Below, one piece after another: positions 1 through 5,162 of a DNA stretch of 8,814 bases. The notes under the pieces were generated by a model that did no database searches, had not been told where the DNA came from, and saw nothing but the letters and a program-made list of their open reading frames with translations. This DNA is from Nonomuraea sp. (GTDB lineage: Bacteria; Actinomycetota; Actinomycetes; Streptosporangiales; Streptosporangiaceae). Numbering within the stretch: the first letter of the stretch is position 1; the number at the start of each line of letters is the position of its first letter. The DNA is taken from NCBI GenBank assembly GCA_013362835.1, contig JABFVJ010000233.1:1-8814 (forward strand). Reading direction: 5' to 3'. The translations under genes were made by a program, and so were the position numbers.

Positions 1-575
1 AGCCGGTCCAGCACGTGGCGCAGCGAGGCGGCGTCGGCGTCCGGATCGGCCAGCGCGACCTCGGCCATGGCCTGCTGGAGGGTGAGCGGCGTACGCAGCT
101 CGTGGGAGGCGTTGGCGACGAACCGCCGCTGCGCGGTGAAGGCGGCCTCCAGCCGGTCGAGCAGGTCGTCGAAGGTGTCGGCCAGCTTCTTCAGCTCGTC
201 GTCCGGCCCCGAGGCGGCCAGCCGCCGGTCGAGCCGGTCGGCGGTGATGCGCCGCACGGTCGCGGTCATGTCGTGCAGCGGACGCAGCACCCGCCCGGCC
301 ACCAGCCAGCCGAGCAGCATCGACGCGAACGCCATGACCCCGAGGGCGATCATCGAGTTGACCAGCAGCCTGCGCAGCTCGGCCGTCTGCTGCTCCAGTA
401 CGTTCGCCCCGGGCGTCGGCAGGGTCCCCCCGGTTCCGCCGGGCAGGACGGGTGCGGCCGGCGGCGCGGGGAAGGGCGAGTGCGCGACCAGGACGTAGAT
501 CAGCGTGACCAGCAGGACGCCGGTGGCGACGAACAGGCCGCTGTAGAGCAGCGTCAGCCGCAGCCGTACGCTCAT
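1..575 (-). CDS. Sensor histidine kinase (two-component system), C-terminal part missing at window edge
   Basis: Seen: 191 residues read from the ATG at 573-575 to the window edge. The order is TM1 (about residues 7-30), a short Pro/Gly-rich extracytoplasmic loop of about 40 residues, TM2 (about 73-93), a HAMP-like linker (VAGRVLRPLHDM and onward, about 92-145), then a HisKA H-box ASHELRTPLT with the phospho-accepting His158. The catalytic ATPase domain lies outside the window. Known: such membrane kinases autophosphorylate on the H-box His and pass phosphate to the partner regulator. Context: its start codon overlaps the stop of the OmpR-type regulator (ATGA at 572-575), so the two are co-transcribed and translationally coupled. 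The small sensor loop gives no clue to the ligand. Family assignment is firm; the stimulus is unknown. Confidence 0.95.
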   Translation of the reverse strand, partial: MSVRLRLTLLYSGLFVATGVLLVTLIYVLVAHSPFPAPPAAPVLPGGTGGTLPTPGANVLEQQTAELRRLLVNSMIALGVMAFASMLLGWLVAGRVLRPLHDMTATVRRITADRLDRRLAASGPDDELKKLADTFDDLLDRLEAAFTAQRRFVANASHELRTPLTLQQAMAEVALADPDADAASLRHVLDR

Positions 576-1225
576 ATCCGGTATCCGGCCTGCGGGACGG
601 TCTCGATCAGCGGCGGGTCGCCGAGCTTGCGGCGCAACCGGCTGACCGTCACCTTGACCGTCTGCGTGAACGGGTCGGCGAACTCGTCCCACCCCCGCTC
701 CAGCAGCTGCTCGGCCGAGACCACCGCGCCCCGGGCCGACAGCAGCAGCTCCAGCACCGCGAACTCCTTCGGGCTGAGCGCCAGTCTGCGCCCGTCGCGC
801 GTGGCGATCCGCGTGGACGGGTCGAGCCGCAGGTCCTCGTGGACCAGCACCGGTGGCAGCGCCGGACGCGCCCTCCTGGCCAGCGCCCTGATCCTGGCCA
901 CCAGCTCGGCGAACGCGAACGGCTTGGGCAGGTAGTCGTCGGCCCCGATGCCGAGCCCGCTCACCCGGTCGTCGATCGTCCCGGCGGCGGTGAGCATCAG
1001 CACCCGCGCCTGATGGCCCTCGGCGGCGAGCGTCCTGCACACGTCGTCGCCGTGCAGACCGGGCAGGTCGCGATCGAGCACGACCACGTCGTAGTCGTTG
1101 ACCGACGTACGGTCGAGCGCGGCACGGCCGTCCAGCGCCACGTCGACGGCCATGCCTTCGCGGCGCAGGCCGGCGGCCACGGTCCGGGCGAGCTCCTCGT
1201 GGTCTTCGACGATCAGCACCCTCAT
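572..1225 (-). CDS. OmpR/PhoB-family response regulator
   Basis: Seen: 217 residues, full length for the family. The receiver domain (about 1-115) has the acidic pocket E7/D8, phospho-acceptor D51 (VVVLDRDLPG), the switch T79 (LMLTA) and K101 (YLPKPF). A winged-helix effector domain (about 123-217) contains ALSPKEFAVLELLL and a C-terminal recognition helix region VKVTVSRLRRKLGDPPLIETV ending in the typical GYRI. Known: this class binds direct-repeat DNA as a dimer after phosphorylation by its cognate kinase, here the gene that overlaps its stop codon. Start: ATG at 1223-1225 is the only good in-frame start at the receiver N-terminus; the upstream SD is weak (GGGCAG). Inference: because it is divergent from a secreted-protein gene across a spacer with repeated half-sites, that gene and the operon itself are the likeliest targets. 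Confidence 0.96.
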   Translation of the reverse strand: MRVLIVEDHEELARTVAAGLRREGMAVDVALDGRAALDRTSVNDYDVVVLDRDLPGLHGDDVCRTLAAEGHQARVLMLTAAGTIDDRVSGLGIGADDYLPKPFAFAELVARIRALARRARPALPPVLVHEDLRLDPSTRIATRDGRRLALSPKEFAVLELLLSARGAVVSAEQLLERGWDEFADPFTQTVKVTVSRLRRKLGDPPLIETVPQAGYRI

Positions 1226-1250
1226 GATCTGCCCAGCATGCTCATGGCCG

Positions 1251-1291
1251 GGTTACAACGGGGTAACCGTCGCCGTTCCCGCCCGGTAACC
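1251..1291. promoter_or_regulatory. Candidate response-regulator operator (tandem GTTAC/GTAAC half-sites)
   Basis: Seen: GTTAC at 1252, GTAAC at 1263, GTTCC at 1275 and GTAAC at 1286, i.e. steps of 11, 12 and 11 bp. They can be read as two copies of a 17-bp unit (GTTxC-N6-GTAACC) 23 bp apart, matching at 12 of 17 positions. The first pair is also a perfect inverted repeat GGTTAC-N6-GTAACC. The site lies in the divergent spacer between the regulator gene and the exported-protein gene. Known: OmpR/PhoB-type regulators bind direct repeats spaced about one helical turn. Inference: this is the operator of the neighbouring regulator. Confidence 0.4.
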
Positions 1292-1303
1292 GGCCGCCGG
1301 GTT

Positions 1304-1320
1304 GTCTGGTGCCACCAGAC
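1304..1320 (+). promoter_or_regulatory. Perfect 7-bp inverted repeat just ahead of an SD
   Basis: Seen: GTCTGGT-GCC-ACCAGAC, a perfect 7-bp stem with a 3-nt loop, ending five bases before the GGAGG (1326-1330) of the exported-protein gene. It could be a repressor operator near the transcription start or a short leader hairpin that spares the SD. No T-tract follows, so it is not a terminator. A 7-bp repeat can arise by chance in GC-rich DNA, so only its position makes it notable. Confidence 0.3.
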
Positions 1321-1337
1321 GAGACGGAGGAATCACC

Positions 1338-1664
1338 ATGAAGAGTTCGACCATGCGGAAAGTGGTCCTGGCCGCCGCCATCGCGGTCGCCGGAATGGGC
1401 GGGGTCGCGACGGCCGCGCCGTCCGGGGGCGACGGCGGGAAGGCGTTCACCGCGTGCCTGCGCTCGCACGGGCTGCCCGGCTTCCCCGAGGTCGCGGTCT
1501 CGGAGGACGGCCTGATCAACCTCACCGTCGACGGCGAGCGCGTCGACGTGCTGTCGGAGAAGTACGGCAAGGCGGTGGCGGCGTGCCAGTCGCTGCTGCC
1601 CAAGGGGGCGGTCCTGCCGGGGAAGCCGGCCGCGCCCGCCGCGCCGATCCTGCCGGCGTCCTGA
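1338..1664 (+). CDS. Small exported protein with two cysteines (CxRxHGxPxFP type), function unknown
   Basis: Seen: 108 residues from the ATG at 1338, chosen because GGAGG lies seven bases upstream; an in-frame TTG at 1302 would add residues that spoil the signal peptide and has no SD. The N-terminus is a signal peptide (MKSSTMRK, hydrophobic stretch, then a likely cut near ATAAPSG). The mature part has ACLRSHGLPGFPEV, a short beta-like region, then AVAACQSLLPKG, and a Pro/Ala tail. The two cysteines could form a disulfide outside the membrane. I recognise the CxRxHGxPxFP...ACQSLLP pattern from uncharacterised actinobacterial secreted proteins but know no function. Context: it is divergent from the two-component genes, so it is a likely member of their regulon and may feed back on envelope sensing. 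Confidence 0.85.
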   Translation: MKSSTMRKVVLAAAIAVAGMGGVATAAPSGGDGGKAFTACLRSHGLPGFPEVAVSEDGLINLTVDGERVDVLSEKYGKAVAACQSLLPKGAVLPGKPAAPAAPILPAS

Positions 1665-1699
1665 TCGGCCAGGGCATGGCGCGGGGAGGCGGGCGTTTG

Positions 1700-1705
1700 T
1701 AGAAT
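1700..1705 (+). promoter_or_regulatory. Candidate -10 element ahead of the dehydrogenase gene
   Basis: TAGAAT matches the actinobacterial TAGRRT -10 pattern and sits 30 bases before the GTG start at 1735, in a locally AT-richer patch. No good -35 is visible at 16-19 bp upstream. It suggests that the dehydrogenase has its own promoter and does not depend only on read-through from the exported-protein gene. Confidence 0.3.
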
Positions 1706-1734
1706 CTTGTTCGGTTCCCGAGCGAGGAGGCACT

Positions 1735-2496
1735 GTGGGCGCGTTCGATCTGTCCGGCAGGACGGCGCTGGTCACCGGGGCGTCGAAGGGCATCGGGCGG
1801 GCCGTCGCGCTCGCCTACGCCGAGGCGGGCGCCGACGTCGCCCTGGTGTCCAGGTCGGCCGAGAGCCTGGCCGAGGTGGGCAAGGAGATCGAGGCGCTGG
1901 GCCGGCGGGCCGTCGTGGTCCCCGCCGACCTCACCGACCGCGAGGCCGCCGCCGCGGCCGTCGCCGCCTCGATCGACGGGCTCGGGCACCTCGACATCGT
2001 GGTCAACAACGCCGGCGGCTCGAACTTCCTGGTCGAGTTCAAGGACCTGCGCCTGTCCGGGTGGGACAAGATCATGCGGCTCAACCTCGACTCGGCCATG
2101 GCGGTCTGCCACGCCGTCGCTCCCCACCTGCTCGGCCGCGGCTCCGGCTCGGTGATCAACGTCGCCTCGGTGGCCGCCCGCGGCGCCCCCTTCCTCGCCC
2201 CGTACGCCGCCGCCAAGGCCGGGCTGGTGGCCCTGACCAAGACGCTGGCGGCCGAGTGGGCCTCATCGGGCGTACGCGTCAACGCCCTGTGCCCCGGCTG
2301 GACGGCGACCGAGCTCAACCGCAACCTGTGGGAGGACGAGGCCGCGAGCGCCGCCACGGTCTCGGGCGTACCCATGCGACGCTGGGGCACGCCCGAGGAG
2401 ATGGCCCATCCCGCCGTCTTCCTGGCGGGGGACGCGTCGGCGTACCTGACCGGTCAGGTGCTGTTCGTCGACGGCGGCGCCACGGCGATCGGCTGA
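1735..2496 (+). CDS. SDR-family oxidoreductase (FabG-like)
   Basis: Seen: 253 residues, the usual classical short-chain dehydrogenase length. The Rossmann nucleotide motif is TGASKGIG (T14-G21), followed by the structural NNAG (91-94) and the catalytic tetrad N117, S145, Y157 and K161 (YxxxK as YAAAK). PGWTATEL follows in the substrate/cofactor loop, and the family-typical C-terminus is GQVLFVDGG. Start: GTG at 1735 with GAGGAGG four bases upstream. Known: classical SDRs use NAD(P)H to reduce or oxidise a carbonyl/hydroxyl, and FabG-like members often act on 3-oxoacyl thioesters or small alcohols. The substrate cannot be read from the sequence. It ends four bases before the convergent CAP gene. 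The family is certain; the specific reaction is not. Confidence 0.95.
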   Translation: MGAFDLSGRTALVTGASKGIGRAVALAYAEAGADVALVSRSAESLAEVGKEIEALGRRAVVVPADLTDREAAAAAVAASIDGLGHLDIVVNNAGGSNFLVEFKDLRLSGWDKIMRLNLDSAMAVCHAVAPHLLGRGSGSVINVASVAARGAPFLAPYAAAKAGLVALTKTLAAEWASSGVRVNALCPGWTATELNRNLWEDEAASAATVSGVPMRRWGTPEEMAHPAVFLAGDASAYLTGQVLFVDGGATAIG

Positions 2497-2500
2497 GACG

Positions 2501-2995
2501 TCAGGCGGGCAGCACGTTGTCCTTGTACTGGTTCGCGTAGTTGCCCGGAGACTCGAACACGAAGACGATGACGGTCTCGAACCACTTCGCGCCCTGGCCG
2601 GCCACGCGCGCGGCCCCCACCCTCGTGGTGCCCTTCCAGACGAGCTGGGAGAAGTGGCCGGTCATGTTGGTGCCGGGAGGGTTGTTCCAGTCGTAGCCCG
2701 AGATCTCGTTGTACCAGTCGGTGACGGCCGCGGCGGCGGTGTAGGGGGTCGTGCCGGTGCCCGCTCCCCAGAACAGGTTCTCGCCGGTGCCCGTGCGCAG
2801 GCCCTCGTGCGACATGTCGTCCGCCTCGTACTCCGAACGGGAGGCGGCCCTGGACTTGGCGTACTCGACGAGCGCCGGGTCCATGGTGAGCGGTGGCGCG
2901 TGGTGCTTGGCGCGGTAGGCGTTCGCCTCGTTCAGCGCTTCCTGCAGGAAGCTGTCGTTGGTGGCGTCGGGGAGCGCTGGGCGCGTTCCGGCCAT
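2501..2995 (-). CDS. CAP/PR-1 (SCP) domain protein, GAPR-1-like, without a signal peptide
   Basis: Seen: 164 residues from the ATG at 2993-2995, which has AGAGGTGA upstream. A single CAP domain fills the protein: LNEANAYRAKHHAPPL, SHEG, GENLFWG, WYNEISGYDWNNPPG, GHFSQLVWKGTTRVGAA and a C-terminal SPGNYANQYKDNVLPA. The four conserved cavity residues of CAP proteins are present: H63, E72, E97 and H114. Known: CAP proteins are usually exported; the animal GAPR-1 branch is intracellular and has the same short layout and a similar ENVLP-type ending. Seen: no hydrophobic N-terminus, and the in-frame sequence upstream does not encode one either. Inference: it is cytoplasmic or secreted by a non-Sec route. 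There is no cysteine in the protein, which fits a cytoplasmic location. Biochemical role unknown. Confidence 0.9.
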   Translation of the reverse strand: MAGTRPALPDATNDSFLQEALNEANAYRAKHHAPPLTMDPALVEYAKSRAASRSEYEADDMSHEGLRTGTGENLFWGAGTGTTPYTAAAAVTDWYNEISGYDWNNPPGTNMTGHFSQLVWKGTTRVGAARVAGQGAKWFETVIVFVFESPGNYANQYKDNVLPA

Positions 2996-2997
2996 CG

Positions 2998-3033
2998 CAG
3001 TCACCTCTTGTCGGAGAACGGATGTGGTGACTG
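2998..3033 (-). promoter_or_regulatory. Leader inverted repeat that would sequester the CAP gene SD
   Basis: Seen on the minus strand: CAGTCACC, a 20-nt loop, then GGTGACTG, a perfect 8-bp stem. The 3' arm contains most of the SD (AGAGGTGA) and ends two bases before the ATG. In RNA this would hide the ribosome binding site. It could equally be a dyad operator (AGTCAC...GTGACT). The pairing is seen; regulation is inference. Confidence 0.4.
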
Positions 3034-3098
3034 GATTGTGAGCGCCGCTTTCCAGGTCGGCAATGTCCGCTTCCGGCCACGAAAAAGCAGCCCGAGGC

Positions 3099-3127
3099 GT
3101 GATATCGGGCATATCGGCATTCGTCAA
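3099..3127 (-). promoter_or_regulatory. Candidate sigma-70-like promoter for the CAP gene
   Basis: Seen on the minus strand: TTGACG (3122-3127), a 17-bp spacer, TATCAC (3099-3104). The -35 is strong for an actinomycete and the -10 is fair. Transcription would start near 3092 and give a leader of roughly 95 nt that contains the SD-sequestering hairpin. The nearby ATATCGG direct repeat (3102-3108 and 3111-3117) overlaps the -10/spacer and could be a regulator site. Confidence 0.4.
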
Positions 3128-3153
3128 TGAGTGATGTTCGCCGGGAACAGGGC

Positions 3154-3159
3154 TACCGT
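3154..3159 (+). promoter_or_regulatory. Candidate -10 for a leaderless hydrolase mRNA
   Basis: TACCGT (TANNNT) ends seven bases before the GTG at 3167, the spacing expected when transcription starts on the first base of the start codon. There is no SD close to that GTG. No clear -35 is visible, so support is limited. Confidence 0.25.
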
Positions 3160-3166
3160 GTGGTCC

Positions 3167-3961
3167 GTGCAGCTCTACATGAGATCGGCCGGGACCGGAC
3201 TCCCGATTGTGCTGCTTCACGCGTTCCCGCTGTCGTCGGCGATGTGGCTGGCCCAGCGGGAAGGGCTGGCGACGGTCTGCCGGGTCGTCACCCCCGACCT
3301 GCGCGGGTTCGGCGGCTCGCGACTGGGTGACGACGAGCCCTCCCTCGATCTGATGGCCGACGACGTCGCCAGGCTGCTCGACGAGGAAGGCATCGATCGG
3401 GCGGTCGTCGGCGGGCTGTCGATGGGCGGCTACGTGACCATGGCGTTCTGCCGCAGGCATCCCGACCGGGTGCTGGGCGTGATCCTGGCCGACACCAAGG
3501 CCAGCCCTGACCCGCCCCCGGCCAGGGAGAACAGGGAGCGCATCGCCCAGGCCGTGCTGGCCGAGGGGAGCGAGGTGCTGGTCACCGAGGTGCTGCCGGC
3601 GCTCATCGGCCCCACGACCAAGGAACGCAGGGCGATGGTGTTCGGCCGCGTCAAGGGCCTGGTGCAGTCGGCCCCGCCGGGAGCCGTCGCCTGGGCGCAA
3701 CGCGCCATGGCCGCGCGTCCCGACTCCTTCGGCACGCTGAGCGAGCTGAAGGTCCCCCTCCTGATCGTGGTGGGGGAGGAGGACGAGCTGTCGCCGCCCT
3801 CCGACGCCGAGGCCATGGCACGCGCCGCGCCCGAGGGCCGCCTGGAGATCATCCCCAAGGCCGGCCACCTGAGCGCGGTCGAACAGCCGGAGGCGTTCAA
3901 CGCGGCCGTGACGGAGTTCCTCAGGACCGAGCTTGGCGGGGCAGCACGATCTCCCGGATGA
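3167..3961 (+). CDS. Alpha/beta-fold hydrolase
   Basis: Seen: 264 residues from the GTG at 3167. The oxyanion-hole region is LLHAFPLSSAMW, the nucleophile elbow is GGLSMGG (Ser85), the acid is in VVGEEDELSPP (Asp206) and the catalytic His is in AGHLSAVEQPEAF (His234), in canonical order with a cap region between. Closest in feel to 3-oxoadipate enol-lactonase-like and other small esterase/lactonase hydrolases, but the substrate cannot be assigned. Start: alternatives are GTG 3131, ATG 3134, GTG 3158 and ATG 3179; 3167 places the first strand where family members begin and fits a leaderless transcript. It is cytoplasmic, with no signal peptide. The 3' end overlaps the convergent AI-2E gene by 41 bp. 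The family is firm, the start uncertain. Confidence 0.92.
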   Translation: MQLYMRSAGTGLPIVLLHAFPLSSAMWLAQREGLATVCRVVTPDLRGFGGSRLGDDEPSLDLMADDVARLLDEEGIDRAVVGGLSMGGYVTMAFCRRHPDRVLGVILADTKASPDPPPARENRERIAQAVLAEGSEVLVTEVLPALIGPTTKERRAMVFGRVKGLVQSAPPGAVAWAQRAMAARPDSFGTLSELKVPLLIVVGEEDELSPPSDAEAMARAAPEGRLEIIPKAGHLSAVEQPEAFNAAVTEFLRTELGGAARSPG

Positions 3962-5048
3962 TCAGCGCGATGGCGGCGGCCACCGGGATCGCGAGCAGCG
4001 CCCCGACGATCCCGAGCAGGGCGCCGCCGAACAGCGCGGCGATCACCGTCACGGCAGGCGTCACGTCCACCGAGCGCTTCATCACCCTGGGGTAGATGAA
4101 GTAGTTCTCGACCTGCTGGTAGACCACGAAGAAGATCGCGCAGGCGATGCCGGCGGGCAGCGACTGCAGCAGTGCCACGCCGGTGACGAGCACCGCGCCG
4201 ATCGTGGCGCCCACCAGCGGGATCAGGTCGGTCAAGGCCACGACGAGGGCGAGCGCGAGCGCGTACTGGACGCCGGCGATGGACAGGAAGATCCAGGTCA
4301 GCACGCCCGCGATGACCGAGATGACGACGTTGCCGGCGACGTAGCCGCCGATGCCGGAGAGGATCTGCTCGGCGATGGCCGACGTACGCGTCCTGCGCGA
4401 GGCCGGGACGAGCCTGAGCAGGTACTCCTTGATCGTGTGCAGCGAGCCGAGGAAGTAGAGCATCAGCACCAGCAGCGTCACCGTGGTGAACACCCCGTTG
4501 AGCACCACGAGCCCCGCGCCCATGATGCCGCTGGCCAGCGCCGGCCCGAGCGTGCTGGTCACGAACGAGCGCACCTGCGCCAGCACGTGGTACTCGGCCT
4601 CGATCTGCTTCACCGTCGGATGGTTGCTCAGATCGGTGATGTAATCGGGCACGGCCGCGATGAACTCCGACAACTGCTGGCTCACCGGCGGCACGATGGC
4701 CAGGCCGAACAGCGCGAACGCCACGACGACCCCGATGAACACGATCGAGATCGCGAGCCGTCTGGCCAGGCCGCGCCGCTGTAACGCCTCCACGGCCGGG
4801 TTCAGGCCCACGGCCAGGAACATCGCGACCACGATCAGGATGATCGTGCTCAGCGACTTCACGATCATCTGCGCGAGCGCGATGGCGGTCAGCACACCCA
4901 GCCCGCCGACCAGCCCGAACAGGAACGGGCCGCGGGCGAACGGCTTGCCCGGCAGCCCGTACGGCGCCGCCTCCTCGGAAGACCCGGCCGCCTCCTCGGC
5001 GGGCCCGGCCTCCTCCTGGACGGTCCTGGGCTCGGCTTCTGCGGACAC
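3921..5048 (-). CDS. AI-2E family transporter (UPF0118-type membrane protein)
   Basis: Seen: 375 residues from the GTG at 5046-5048, which has AGGAG five bases upstream; an in-frame ATG at 5111 lies inside a hairpin and lacks support. After an acidic Ala/Glu-rich cytoplasmic tail (1-30) come about eight membrane segments: roughly 41-60, 63-82, 98-120, 168-200 (one to two), 232-258, 260-290, 296-312 and 332-366. Family signatures are GLNPAVEALQRRGL, DLIPLVGATIGA, and QQVENYFIYPRVMKRSVDVTPAV followed by GGALLGIVGALLAIPVAA. Known: the family includes E. coli TqsA, implicated in AI-2 export, and Na+/H+ antiporter-like members; most actinobacterial members have no tested substrate. It overlaps the hydrolase tail to tail. 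Little promoter space lies between it and the upstream terminator-like hairpin, so read-through or a promoter inside the hairpin is possible. Confidence 0.93.
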   Translation of the reverse strand: MSAEAEPRTVQEEAGPAEEAAGSSEEAAPYGLPGKPFARGPFLFGLVGGLGVLTAIALAQMIVKSLSTIILIVVAMFLAVGLNPAVEALQRRGLARRLAISIVFIGVVVAFALFGLAIVPPVSQQLSEFIAAVPDYITDLSNHPTVKQIEAEYHVLAQVRSFVTSTLGPALASGIMGAGLVVLNGVFTTVTLLVLMLYFLGSLHTIKEYLLRLVPASRRTRTSAIAEQILSGIGGYVAGNVVISVIAGVLTWIFLSIAGVQYALALALVVALTDLIPLVGATIGAVLVTGVALLQSLPAGIACAIFFVVYQQVENYFIYPRVMKRSVDVTPAVTVIAALFGGALLGIVGALLAIPVAAAIALIIREIVLPRQARS

Positions 5049-5064
5049 GAGAGCTCCTAGGGGG

Positions 5065-5138
5065 ACGGGGGACAGGAAACAGAAAGAGAGCCTAGCGACC
5101 CAAAAGGTCACCAGGCTCTCTCTCCAGCCGTCCCCCGT
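5065..5138 (-). other. Nested inverted repeats filling the coiled-coil/AI-2E intergenic gap
   Basis: Seen: an outer perfect 9-bp repeat (ACGGGGGAC at 5065-5073, GTCCCCCGT at 5130-5138) encloses a second perfect 9-bp repeat (5085-5093 with 5113-5121), which encloses GACC-CAAAA-GGTC (5097-5109). A second copy of GGGGGAC at 5060-5066 gives the outer 5' arm of the transcript an alternative partner next to the AI-2E SD. The whole can fold as one long interrupted hairpin in the minus-strand RNA. Confidence 0.5.
5085..5121 (-). terminator. Probable intrinsic terminator of the coiled-coil gene
   Basis: Seen on the minus strand: AGAGAGCCT, a symmetric 3+3 internal loop, GACC with a 5-nt loop and GGTC, then AGGCTCTCT, followed directly by TTCTGTTTCC. 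It lies about 42 bases past the coiled-coil stop. A stem followed by a T-rich run in such GC-rich DNA is a good intrinsic-terminator pattern; the run is interrupted, so termination may be partial and let some transcripts reach the AI-2E gene. Confidence 0.6.
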
Positions 5139-5162
5139 GTGCAGCCTCCGTCTAGCGGGCCG

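Noticed and set aside
1643..1669. GCCGATC-N13-GATCGGC inverted repeat spanning the stop of the exported protein gene as a terminator
   Set aside because: The stem is only 7 bp with a 13-nt loop, it overlaps the coding end and no T-rich run follows.
1242..1793. Minus-strand open frames opposite the exported protein gene
   Set aside because: They have Arg/Gly/Pro-rich shadow composition, no SD and no motif, and they cross the divergent promoter region.
1707..2540. Second plus-strand frame across the dehydrogenase gene
   Set aside because: It is an Arg-rich out-of-frame reading of a gene whose catalytic tetrad is intact in the other frame.
3131..3166. GTG 3131 or ATG 3134 as the hydrolase start
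   Set aside because: No SD fits them, and the added residues precede the usual first strand of the fold. They remain possible, so the start is marked uncertain in the feature.
2501..3868. Extension of the CAP protein to about 455 residues from a far upstream start
   Set aside because: The extra part runs antisense through the hydrolase gene, has no domain, and passes over a good promoter, SD and ATG at 2995.
3933..4784. Plus-strand open frame rich in Asp/His/Arg opposite the AI-2E gene
   Set aside because: The composition is typical of an antisense shadow in GC-rich DNA, and the minus-strand frame carries full AI-2E family signatures.
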